A stretch of DNA of 64,000 nt from Actinotalea subterranea (lineage in GTDB: Bacteria > Actinomycetota > Actinomycetes > Actinomycetales > Cellulomonadaceae): NCBI RefSeq assembly GCF_008364845.1, contig NZ_VTTP01000001.1, positions 272,827 to 336,826 on the forward strand, written 5' to 3'. Of the stretch, positions 17,359 through 25,069 are shown one piece after another. Numbering within the stretch: position 1 is the first letter of the stretch; the number at the start of each line of letters is the position of its first letter. The notes below the pieces were generated by a model. The model did no database searches and had not been told where the DNA came from. It was given only the letters and a program-made list of their open reading frames with translations. The translations under genes were made by a program, and so were the position numbers.

Positions 17359-18699
17359 CTACCCGCGGTAGCGCAGCGTCCCGGGCCCGACGGCGCACTC
17401 GTCGCCCACGCGCAGCGGTGCCACGAGGCCCGCCTCGCGCAGCCGGAGCAGCTCGGCGACGACGCGGTCGCGCAGACCTACCGGGTCGAGCGTGTTGACG
17501 TTGATCTTGGTGCTGCCCTCGAACCCCGCGAGCGTGGACACGCGCCACTTGAGCACCACGTGCCAGGGCAGCGGGTCGTCCACGTTGACCGGCCGGTGGT
17601 GCCACTCCTCGTTGGTCGGCACCGCGGGGCCGGTCGCCGCGTGCAGGGCGTGCAGCACGTCGGAGAAGCCGCGGACCTCGGCGGGCGTGTGCTCCCACGG
17701 CCGGTGGTGGGTGCTGGTCGAGTACACCTCGAGGGACGGGTAGCGGTGACCGACACCGGCGACCGCGACGGCGTGCTCGTCCTGCGCGACGACGAGCCCG
17801 TGCGCCTGGGCGTGGGCCAGGACACGACCGAGCAGACCGGGGTCGCGACGCGTACGCGCCAGGACCTCCTCGAGCCGCGGGCCGTGCTCGTCGATCGCGA
17901 CGAGCTGCTTGTGGAGGTGGTCGAACGACGCACCGGCGGGGCGCAGCCAGTTCTGGAACGCCGCGACGTAGCGGGCGTGCGGCTGGGCCGAGTACAGGGA
18001 CGGCATCGCGTCGACCGTGAAGGCGAGGTAGCGCGCGTGCTCGTCGGGGGTGAGGGTCCCGGCCCCCGCCAGCTCGTCCTCGTACCGCGCCCCGTCGACG
18101 ACGTGCCGCCGCGCGACCACGACGTCGTGCGTGCCGGCGAACAGGTCGGCCGCGTGCGCGAGGCGCGCGTCCTGCCCGATGGCCGCCCACCGCGCGTCGG
18201 ACATGCCGCCAGCCCTGAGCCTGCGCTCGACGACGGCGAGCGCGTGCGCCCGGCCGGCCGGGTCGGCGAGGTACCGGGCGGCGCGCTCGCAGGCCTCGAC
18301 GGGTGCCTCGTGGTGGTGGTTGGCGCGCCAGTAGCCGACGGACAGGATCTCGAAGAGGTTGGGCACGCGGCGCACGTCGGCGACGGTCGCGTCGAGGTCG
18401 CGTGCCTGCACGTCGCGCAGGGTCTCCCACCGGCCGTCCGGCAGCCGCACGAGCCTCGCCTTCTCGGGCGGCGTCTCGAGGTACCGCGCGGGGCAGAACG
18501 CGCACAGCGCGTCCCGGCGGTCCGGGTCGATCGCACGGCGCTCGCCGGACGGCGTGGAGAACGGCCGGCCGGCGCGCCCGGGAACCGTCCACACGACGGT
18601 CCCCGTCAGGGGTGAGACCTGCTTGACCGTGCCGTCGGGGAGCCTGACGAGCGGTTCCTGCGGGTCGGGCACCGGGCCGGCGCGGATGCCTGCGGTCAT
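17359..18699 (-). CDS. DUF4921 family protein (GalT/HIT-superfamily fold)
   Basis: A 446-residue protein resembling actinobacterial DUF4921, a branch of the galactose-1-phosphate uridylyltransferase/HIT superfamily. The metal-type Cys pair CAFCPARYLETPPEK lies near residue 67. A histidine cluster occurs at GYWRANHHHEAPVEA, and the nucleotide-binding motif equivalent is SFDHLHKQLVAIDEHG near residue 270. A second WHVVLKWRVSTLAGFEGSTK segment closes the fold. The start is preceded by a GCAGGAG ribosome binding site and, further up, a TAGCGT hexamer. It ends 24 bases from the kinase stop. No sugar-pathway genes are adjacent, so the substrate, and whether it is a transferase or hydrolase, is unknown. 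Confidence 0.8.
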   Translation of the reverse strand: MTAGIRAGPVPDPQEPLVRLPDGTVKQVSPLTGTVVWTVPGRAGRPFSTPSGERRAIDPDRRDALCAFCPARYLETPPEKARLVRLPDGRWETLRDVQARDLDATVADVRRVPNLFEILSVGYWRANHHHEAPVEACERAARYLADPAGRAHALAVVERRLRAGGMSDARWAAIGQDARLAHAADLFAGTHDVVVARRHVVDGARYEDELAGAGTLTPDEHARYLAFTVDAMPSLYSAQPHARYVAAFQNWLRPAGASFDHLHKQLVAIDEHGPRLEEVLARTRRDPGLLGRVLAHAQAHGLVVAQDEHAVAVAGVGHRYPSLEVYSTSTHHRPWEHTPAEVRGFSDVLHALHAATGPAVPTNEEWHHRPVNVDDPLPWHVVLKWRVSTLAGFEGSTKINVNTLDPVGLRDRVVAELLRLREAGLVAPLRVGDECAVGPGTLRYRG

Positions 18700-18793
18700 C
18701 GGGGCTCCTGCACGCCCCCGACGCTACCCGGGCCGCCCCCTGGCCGGTGCCGGGCGAGCTCGGCCATCGCCGCCTCGCGGGTGCCGACGTAGG

Positions 18794-18910
18794 TCACGGG
18801 GAGAGCGTCCAGCCCGGGTTGTTGTCCCGGTCCGCCACGGCCGCGGCCATCGACTCGTACGCCGCCGAGAGCCCCTTGACGTCGCCGTCGCACATGGCGT
18901 CGTCCCACAT
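18794..18910 (-). other. Possible gene remnant or very small ORF
   Basis: A 38-codon frame starting MWDDAMCDGDVKGLSAAYES and ending at 18794. It looks more protein-like than its surroundings, and a different frame just downstream reads VTYVGTREAAMAELARHR. Together these look like the two sides of a frameshift in a decayed gene between DUF4921 and the DHA2 transporter. There is no ribosome binding site, and I recognise no family. It may equally be chance. Confidence 0.2.
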
Positions 18911-18967
18911 GCCGCGCCGGCGTCGCCGCGCCCCGGTCGACGGCTGCGGCCGGGACGCGGCGAGCCC

Positions 18968-20449
18968 CTACGCGTGCGGCATGACCTCGGGCGTGACCGC
19001 GGGCGGGCGGACGGCGAACGCGGCCGGGATCGCGAGCAGGCTGATCAGTGCGCCGACGAGGAACGCCGAGTGCACCCCCGCGGCGGTCGCCGTCACGACG
19101 TCGGCCCCCGAGTCCGCGCGGGCAGCGGCCTGGACCGTCATGACCGTCACGAAGAGCGCGGTGCCCGCGGCGCCCGCGACCTGCTGGACCGTGCCCACGA
19201 CGGCGCTCCCGTGCGAGTACAGCTGCGGACGCAGCGACCCCAGGGACGCGGTGAACAGCGGCGTGAACATGAGCGCGAGACCACCGCTGAGCACCACGTG
19301 CGACGCGAGGAGGAGCCACGGCGAGCTGGCCTGGCCGAGGAGCGTCATGCCCCACGCCGAGGCGCTCACGAGCACCGTCCCCGGCACGAGGAGCACGCGC
19401 GGGCCGAACCGGTCGTACCCGCGGCCGACGAGCGGCGCGAGCAGGCCCATGAGGAGCCCGCCGGGCAGGAGCAGCAGCCCGGTCTCGAGCGCCTCGAGCC
19501 CGAGCACGTTCTGCGCGTAGATGGGCAGCAGGATGATCGTGCCGAACATCGACATCATGCTGATCGCCATGAGCACTGTCGCGACGGTGAAGGTGGACGA
19601 CGTGAACGTGCGCAGGTCCAGGAGCGCGGCGTCCGTGCGCTGGAGCCACAGCTGCCGCGCGATGAAGAGCGACAGCGCTGCGGCGCCGACGACGACCGGG
19701 GCCCACGCGAGGAGCGCGCCGCCGCCGCCCGCGGACGCCTCGCCGAACTGGCTCAGCCCGTAGACGATCCCGCCGAAGGCGAACGCGGACAGGACCACGG
19801 AGCCGATGTCGACGCGCGCCTCCCGGGGCGTCGTCAGGTTCGCGAGCCGCGCCGCACCGAGCGCGAGCGCACCGAGCGCGATGGGCAGCACGAGCAGGAA
19901 GAGCCAGCGCCAGTCGAGGACGCTCAGCACGAGGCCGGAGATCGTGGGGCCGAGCGCGGGTGCGACCGAGATGACGACGGAGATGTTGCCCATGGTGCGG
20001 CCCCGGCTCGCGGGCGGCGTCACGGTCATCACGGTCGTCATGAGCAGCGGGAGCATGATCGCGGTGCCACCGGCCTGGACCACGCGGCCCAGGAGCAGCA
20101 CGGCGAAGCTCGGCGCCAGCGCGCACACGAGCGTCCCGAGGCTGAACAGGCCCATCGCCGTGAGGAACGTGACGCGCGTCGTCGTGCGCTGGATCACGAA
20201 CCCGGTCACGGGGATGACCACGGCCATGGTGAGCATGAACGCCGTGGTGACCCACTGCGCCGTGCCCGCGGTGATCCTCAGGTCCGTCATGAGGTGCGGC
20301 AGGGCCACACCCATGACCGTCTCGTTGAGGATCACGACGAACGTCGAGATGAGCAGGAGGACGACGGCGCGGCGGTCGCCCGGCGCCATGCGTGCGTCGG
20401 CCGACGTGACGGGTTCGGCGTGCTGGAGGTGATCGGTCTGCTCGGTCAT
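18968..20449 (-). CDS. DHA2 family MFS multidrug efflux transporter
   Basis: A 493-residue MFS protein with fourteen predicted membrane segments, the size and layout of the DHA2 (EmrB/QacA-like) drug:proton antiporters. The N-terminal half has FVVILNETVMGVALPHLMTD (helix 1, D1-type motif) and LLGRVVQAGGTAIMLPLLMT. Helix 5 has the antiporter motif C region SVAPALGPTISGLVLS. The ATG is preceded by AGGGA. It is divergent from the YCII/ECF42 operon across a 258-base gap. An efflux role is likely; the substrate is not predictable. Confidence 0.9.
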   Translation of the reverse strand: MTEQTDHLQHAEPVTSADARMAPGDRRAVVLLLISTFVVILNETVMGVALPHLMTDLRITAGTAQWVTTAFMLTMAVVIPVTGFVIQRTTTRVTFLTAMGLFSLGTLVCALAPSFAVLLLGRVVQAGGTAIMLPLLMTTVMTVTPPASRGRTMGNISVVISVAPALGPTISGLVLSVLDWRWLFLLVLPIALGALALGAARLANLTTPREARVDIGSVVLSAFAFGGIVYGLSQFGEASAGGGGALLAWAPVVVGAAALSLFIARQLWLQRTDAALLDLRTFTSSTFTVATVLMAISMMSMFGTIILLPIYAQNVLGLEALETGLLLLPGGLLMGLLAPLVGRGYDRFGPRVLLVPGTVLVSASAWGMTLLGQASSPWLLLASHVVLSGGLALMFTPLFTASLGSLRPQLYSHGSAVVGTVQQVAGAAGTALFVTVMTVQAAARADSGADVVTATAAGVHSAFLVGALISLLAIPAAFAVRPPAVTPEVMPHA

Positions 20450-20631
20450 GCGGGATCCCTGTCCGTTCGCGGAGGATGGGGGTCGTGCGCCGGTGCACGT
20501 GTGGCGGGCGCGGGCCCAGGCCGAGCCGCTCGACGCCGTCGCGGCCCCGCACGGTGGGCGGGGCCGACGGTCAAGTGTGCGCGCGGTCCGGCGTCGCGTC
20601 GACGGATTTGTCCGAGCAAGGTGGGTGCCGG

Positions 20632-20659
20632 TGTCGATCCGGTGCCTCGCCGTTCGTTC
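20632..20659 (+). promoter_or_regulatory. Candidate ECF42-type promoter for the YCII-sigma operon
   Basis: TGTCGA at 20632-20637, then 17 bases, then CGTTC at 20655-20659. From memory, ECF42 sigma factors recognise a TGTCGA -35 element with a short C-rich -10 and drive YCII-type genes. This placement, upstream of the YCII gene and its sigma factor, fits autoregulation. Confidence 0.4.
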
Positions 20660-20677
20660 AGGTGGTGAGGCACCGGA
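20638..20677. promoter_or_regulatory. Perfect 11-base inverted repeat upstream of the YCII gene
   Basis: TCCGGTGCCTC and GAGGCACCGGA separated by 18 bases, ending 30 bases before the ATG. It overlaps the candidate sigma promoter. It could be an operator or an RNA hairpin in the 5' leader. Confidence 0.5.
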
Positions 20678-20707
20678 CCAGCCGGCGCCCGGACCAGGAG
20701 GTGCACC

Positions 20708-21061
20708 ATGGCGCAGTACCTGCTCGCTGTGATCGAGCCCGTCGGCCCCCAGCCGCCCGCGGAGGTGCTCGAGAAGGTCATGGCCGACGTCGGCGAGGTC
20801 GACCGCGCGATGCGTGACGCGGGCGCCTGGGTGTTCGCAGGCGGCCTGCACCAGCCGAGCGCGTCGACGGTCCTGCGGCCCGAGGGCGACGAGGTCCTCG
20901 TGACCGACGGTCCCTACCTCGAGGGCCGCGAGCACCTCGGCGGGTTCTCGATCATCCAGGCGCCCGACCTCGACGCGGCCCTCGACTGGGGCCGCCGCCT
21001 CGCGCGGGCGACCGGGCTGCCCATCGAGGTGCGCCCGTTCCGGTACGCGACCGGCGAGTGA
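20708..21061 (+). CDS. YCII-related (DGPF-type) domain protein
   Basis: A 117-residue YciI/DGPF-family protein with the characteristic TDGPYLEGREHLGGFSII (DGP motif near residue 62) and the C-terminal IEVRPF. The family folds as a ferredoxin-like dimer. It is repeatedly found next to ECF42 sigma factors, as here, where the sigma gene starts nine bases after its stop. A strong AGGAGG sits before the ATG. The biochemical function of these proteins is unsettled; they are thought to be part of the signalling or response output of the ECF42 regulon. Confidence 0.87.
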   Translation: MAQYLLAVIEPVGPQPPAEVLEKVMADVGEVDRAMRDAGAWVFAGGLHQPSASTVLRPEGDEVLVTDGPYLEGREHLGGFSIIQAPDLDAALDWGRRLARATGLPIEVRPFRYATGE

Positions 21062-21070
21062 CGGCACCCG

Positions 21071-22328
21071 GTGCCTGACGGCCAGCCGACCGGGCCGACC
21101 TCGGAGGCGATCGCCCGCGTGTTCCGTGCGGAGCACGGCCGGGTGGTCGCCGTCCTGGCCCGGACGTTCGGGGACCTCGACGTCGCGCAGGACGCGGCGC
21201 AGGAGGCCTTCGCGCTGGCCGTCGAGCACTGGCCGTCCACCGGTGTGCCGCCGAGCCCGGCGGGCTGGCTCGTGACGACCGCCCGACGCCGCGGGATCGA
21301 CAGGCTGCGGCCGCGAGGCGACCCGCCACGACCGGCACGCGCAGGCCGCGCTGCTCCTCGCAGGCGCGGGTGCGGACGACCCGGCGGAGGTGCTCGCCGC
21401 GGCCCCGGCGGTCCCGGACGAGCGCCTGCGACTGCTCTTCACGTGCTGCCACCCCGCGCTGTCGACGGGGGCCCAGGTCGCCCTGACGCTCCGGCTCCTG
21501 GGCGGTCTGACGACGGCCGAGATCGCGCAGGCGTTCCTCGTGCCCGAGACGACCATGGCGCAGCGCCTCGTCCGCGCCAAGGCGAAGATCCGCGACGCCG
21601 GGATCCCGTACCGCGTCCCCGAGCGCGAGGAGCTGCCCGCGCGGCTCCACGCAGTCCTGGCCGTCGTCTACCTCGTGTTCACCGAGGGGTACACGGCGAG
21701 CTCGGGCGACCGCCTCGTGCGCGCCGACCTGTGCACCGAAGCCGTGCGCCTCGGTCGCACGGTCGTCGAGCTCCTCCCGCACGAGCCCGAGGCGTGGGGT
21801 CTGCTCGGGCTCATGCTGCTCGTGGAGGCACGCCGGGGCACCCGCACGACGGCCGAGGGCGACCTGGTGCTCCTCGCCGACCAGGACCGCAGCCGTTGGG
21901 ACCGGGCGCTCGTGGACGAAGGGCTCGCGCTCGTGCGCCGGTGCCTGCGGGCGGGCCGGCCGGGGCCCTACCAGATCCAGGCGGCCATCCACGCGGTGCA
22001 CTGCGACGCGCCCTCGGCCGCGCAGACCGACTGGGGCCAGGTCGTGCGGCTCTACGACCAGCTCCTCGCCGTCATGCCGTCGCCCGTGGCCGCGCTGCAC
22101 CGTGCGGTCGCGGTCGCGGAGGTCGACGGGCCCGCGCCCGCGCTCGCGGTTGTCGACGCCCTCGACCTGGCGGGGTACCCGCTCTTCCACGCGGTGCGGG
22201 CCGACCTCCTGCGGCGCGCGGGGCGGACGGCCGAGGCCGACCAGGCGTACGCCGCCGCGATCGCCCGGACGGCGAACGCCGTCGAACGCGCCTTCCTCGA
22301 GCGGCGTCGCGCGTCGCTCGGGGGCTGA
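21071..22328 (+). pseudogene. ECF42-type sigma factor (SigJ-like) with a frameshift near 21311
   Basis: The two halves of one ~418-residue sigma factor lie in different frames. The first (GTG 21071 to about 21310) has the sigma-2 region AEHGRVVAVLARTFGDLDVA, then DAAQEAFALAVEHW and WLVTTARRRGIDRLR. The second (about 21312-22328) continues with sigma-4 RLLGGLTTAEIAQAFLVPET and the ECF42 C-terminal TPR-like domain with VYLVFTEGYTASSG. Removing one G/C in GGCTGCGGCCGCGAGG (21303-21318) restores the family sequence LRRE-ATRHDRHAQAALLLAG. It is therefore either a one-base insertion that inactivates the gene or a sequencing error in a GC-run. Upstream is its usual YCII partner. Confidence 0.82.
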
Positions 22329-22334
22329 CCGGGG

Positions 22335-23132
22335 TCAGCGCCGCTGCACGTCGCCCGAGCCGTCGATGTCCTTCGTCACCTCGGCGTCCCCGGTGTAGGT
22401 GACGGAGCCGCTGCCGCCGATCGCGACCTCGAGGGTCGAGGACACGTCGAGCGTCGCGCCACCGGACCCGTCGATGGCGACGACCGCGGCGCTGGTCGCG
22501 AGCGAGCCCCCGGAGTAGCTTCCCGAGCCCTCGATGCTCACGTCCTGGCTCTCGGCGCGGCCCTCGAGGTCCACGCCCCCCGAACCCGCGATGGCCACGG
22601 AGACGGCCTCGACGTCGACGCCCCGGACCTGGACCCCGCCCGAGCCCTCGAGGTTGACCACGAGGAGCTCGCCGGTGGCGCCGTCGGCGCTCACGTCGCC
22701 CGAGCCCGTGATGCTGATCGCCTCGAGCTCCGGGAGCACGAGCTCGTACTCGACCCTCCCCGGGCTGCCCCAGCGCACCTCGTCGTCGACCCCGAGCACG
22801 AGGACGCCGTCCTCGACGTCGCTCGTCAGGTGCGGCAGGATCCCCTCCCCCGCGGTGATGGTCAGGGACGCGGTGTCGCCGCGCGTCACGGTGACGTCCC
22901 CCGAGGTCGCGAGCTCGATCGCGGTCGCCGCGTCCACGTCGCGCTGCTCGGTGGCGATGGGCCCGACGTCGACGGTCCGCGAGCCGACGGTGACGGTCCC
23001 GCAGCCCGTGAGCACGAGCGCGCCGAGGGCCGCGGCCGCGACGAGGGCCGCACCCGTGCGTGCAGGGCCCTGCGCTCCGGGGGTGCGCTGAGCGCGGGAC
23101 GTGCGGCGTGCGCGCGGTGTGCGGAGGTTCAT
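22335..23132 (-). CDS. Putative lipoprotein with auto-transporter adhesin head GIN (DUF2807) domain
   Basis: A 265-residue lipoprotein: a basic N-terminus, a hydrophobic segment and the lipobox LVLTGC (Cys about residue 44). The rest is a right-handed beta-helix-like repeat region of the head-GIN type, with regularly spaced GSGG/GSGD turns (SITGSGDVSADG, NLEGSGGVQVRG, AIAGSGGVDLEG, SIEGSGSYSGGS, AIDGSGGATLDV, AIGGSGSVTYTG). It is convergent with the sigma gene, only six bases away. The domain is widespread in surface proteins, but its role is unproven. Confidence 0.85.
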   Translation of the reverse strand: MNLRTPRARRTSRAQRTPGAQGPARTGAALVAAAALGALVLTGCGTVTVGSRTVDVGPIATEQRDVDAATAIELATSGDVTVTRGDTASLTITAGEGILPHLTSDVEDGVLVLGVDDEVRWGSPGRVEYELVLPELEAISITGSGDVSADGATGELLVVNLEGSGGVQVRGVDVEAVSVAIAGSGGVDLEGRAESQDVSIEGSGSYSGGSLATSAAVVAIDGSGGATLDVSSTLEVAIGGSGSVTYTGDAEVTKDIDGSGDVQRR

Positions 23133-23262
23133 GGTGTCCTCGTCGTGGAGCGGTGTCCCGGTCGTTCCGGGCTGCTCCCAGCATCGGCGTCGGCGGGCCC
23201 TCGCGGCATCGGGTAACCCCCGGAGGGCGCCCCTGAGTTCCGCGGCCCCGACCCCTGCGGGT

Positions 23263-23730
23263 TCACTCGCCGAGCACGGCCAGGAGACGGTCGACGAGCT
23301 CGGCCTGCGCGCTCACGACGAGCCTGCGGGCGTCGGCGGCGGGCAGCCAGGCGACGCGGTCGAGCTCGGGCACGGCGACGTGACGCCCGGACCTGGGTGG
23401 CCACTCGACGTCGACGAGGTTGCTGACCGCGCGCGCCGGGTCGACGTCGCCCTCGCGGGCCCACGCGGTGACGGTCTTGCCTGCCCTCTGACGCACGCTC
23501 CCGAGGGCCAGGTCGGGCGCCGTCGCCGCGGGTGGCGCCATGCCGAGCTCCTCGGTGAACTCGCGCACCGCGGCGTCGTGCAGGTCCTCCTCGGGGCCGG
23601 GCTCGCCCTTGGGGATCGTCCAGGCGCCGGCGTCCTTGCGCGCCCAGAACGGCCCGCCCATGTGGCCGAGCAGGACCTCGACGCCGTCCGCGGTCCGACG
23701 GAAGAGCAGCAGGCCCGCGCTGTGCGCCAT
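23263..23730 (-). CDS. NUDIX hydrolase
   Basis: A 155-residue NUDIX protein beginning MAHSAGLLLFRRTADGVEVL. The Nudix box (consensus GX5EX7REUXEEXGU) reads GEPGPEEDLHDAAVREFTEE with LGM following. TIPKGEP just before it is typical of diadenosine-polyphosphate/(d)NTP-acting members. It lies 16 bases downstream of mtnN in the same direction and is probably the third gene of the luxS-mtnN operon. The substrate is unknown. Confidence 0.87.
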   Translation of the reverse strand: MAHSAGLLLFRRTADGVEVLLGHMGGPFWARKDAGAWTIPKGEPGPEEDLHDAAVREFTEELGMAPPAATAPDLALGSVRQRAGKTVTAWAREGDVDPARAVSNLVDVEWPPRSGRHVAVPELDRVAWLPAADARRLVVSAQAELVDRLLAVLGE

Positions 23731-23746
23731 GACGCGTGCGCCTGAC

Positions 23747-24469
23747 CTAGACGGCGATCCCGGCGGCCTGGCGGGACGCGACGAGGTGGAGGGTCTCGAT
23801 GACCACGCGCGCCGAGCGGTCCGCCGCGTCGTCGACCGTCTCGAGGAAGTCCTCGTCCGCGGCCGGCCCGCACAGGTCGGAGATGCCGCGCACCGACAGG
23901 AACGGGACGCCGTAGAGGTGGCACGTCTGGGCGAGCGCCGCCGACTCCATGTCCGTCGACAGCCCGTGCGGGAACGCGGAGCGGATCCCGTCGACGGCCG
24001 TCGCGTCGATGAACGCGTCGCCCGAGAGCATCGTGCCCGTGTGGAGCCGCAGGCCCGTGTCGATGCGCATCGCCGCGTCGAGCAGCGACCTGTCGCCCTC
24101 GAACACCTCGGGCATGCCCGGGACCTGGCCGAGCGTGTACCCGAAGGCCCGGGCGTCGGCGCCGGAGTACACGTACCGGTCGCCGACGACGACGTCCCCG
24201 ACCCGCACGCCCGTGCCGACCCCGCCCGCGCTGCCGGCGCTGATCACCGCGAGCGGCGAGGTCCCGCTGATCGCGACCGCCGCCGCGGTCGCGGCGCTGA
24301 CCAGGCCGATCCCGCACTGGACGAGCAGCACCCCCCGGTCGGCGAAGGAGACGACGCGGTGCACGGCGTGCCCCACGGTCGTGGGTGAGCCCACGAAGTC
24401 GGCGCGCGCGACGAAGGGCGCGGCCTCGTCGGCCATGGCCGTCACGACGACGGCGTCCACGGCGATCAT
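23747..24469 (-). CDS. mtnN: 5'-methylthioadenosine/S-adenosylhomocysteine nucleosidase
   Basis: A 240-residue PNP/UDP-family nucleosidase that cleaves S-adenosylhomocysteine to S-ribosylhomocysteine and adenine (and methylthioadenosine likewise). Visible are the [20 protein letters not shown] phosphate-site-like loop, [11 protein letters not shown], the ribose-binding [10 protein letters not shown] (catalytic Glu in the MES region) and [11 protein letters not shown] with the catalytic Asp. Its ATG overlaps the luxS stop by four bases (ATGA), so the enzyme that makes the LuxS substrate is co-translated with LuxS. Confidence 0.92.
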   Translation of the reverse strand: MIAVDAVVVTAMADEAAPFVARADFVGSPTTVGHAVHRVVSFADRGVLLVQCGIGLVSAATAAAVAISGTSPLAVISAGSAGGVGTGVRVGDVVVGDRYVYSGADARAFGYTLGQVPGMPEVFEGDRSLLDAAMRIDTGLRLHTGTMLSGDAFIDATAVDGIRSAFPHGLSTDMESAALAQTCHLYGVPFLSVRGISDLCGPAADEDFLETVDDAADRSARVVIETLHLVASRQAAGIAV

Positions 24470-24933
24470 GCGGTCACCCGGCTCCAGCCGTCGCGCGCCT
24501 CGAGGAAGGTCCGCGCGGCGGCCTGGGCACCCTCGAGCGTGTGGTTGGCGCCCCACCCGCACTGGACCTCGTTCGCGGCCGGGACCTCGCCCGCCTCGAG
24601 GACGTCCTCGAGGGTCGCCTGGACGAGCCCGAGCACGTCGTCGTACGCCCACTCGCCCTGGAGGATGAGGTAGAAGCCCGTCTGGCAGCCCATGGGCGAG
24701 AAGTCGATGACCCGGTCGGAGTGGTTGCGCGAGTGCTCGGCGAAGAGGTGCTCGAGCGAGTGGACCACGGGCATCTCGAGGTGCGCACGGTTGGGCTGCG
24801 TGAAGCGCACGTCGTACTTGGTGATCACGTCCCCGGCGGGCAGCGTCTTGCTGTCGGCGAGACGCACGTACGGCGCGTCGACGGTGCGGTGGTCGAGGTT
24901 GAACGACTCGACGTTCATGCGGGGCTGGTTCAC
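24466..24933 (-). CDS. luxS: S-ribosylhomocysteine lyase LuxS
   Basis: A 155-residue LuxS, which splits S-ribosylhomocysteine into homocysteine and the AI-2 precursor DPD. The metal ligands are in [13 protein letters not shown] (HxxEH) and the conserved Cys region [12 protein letters not shown]. The N-terminal [19 protein letters not shown] matches the family. The GTG start has an AGGA sequence upstream; an in-frame ATG lies five codons later. It is the first gene of luxS-mtnN-nudix and is divergent from the phosphoribosyltransferase fusion. Whether the AI-2 made is a signal or only a by-product of the methyl cycle cannot be told here. Confidence 0.95.
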   Translation of the reverse strand: MNQPRMNVESFNLDHRTVDAPYVRLADSKTLPAGDVITKYDVRFTQPNRAHLEMPVVHSLEHLFAEHSRNHSDRVIDFSPMGCQTGFYLILQGEWAYDDVLGLVQATLEDVLEAGEVPAANEVQCGWGANHTLEGAQAAARTFLEARDGWSRVTA

Positions 24934-25069
24934 GTGGGCTTCCTGTCAGGCTGGTCCGGCGGGGCTTCGTCCCGGTGCCCCATTCTGCGCCATGCCGTCC
25001 TGCTGCGCGCACGGACGTAGGGTGGCGGTGTCGAAGGACCTGCACCTCTCCCACGTGCAAGGACCCGCC

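Noticed and set aside
18696-20552. A 618-codon minus-strand frame overlapping the DHA2 transporter
   Set aside because: It is in a different frame on the same strand as the well-supported transporter and is Arg/His-rich without motifs.
25022-25069. Upstream GTG start for the phosphoribosyltransferase fusion
   Set aside because: It lies within or right after a TAGGGT promoter hexamer, and the ATG at 25070 has a good AAGGA site and begins the PRTase domain.
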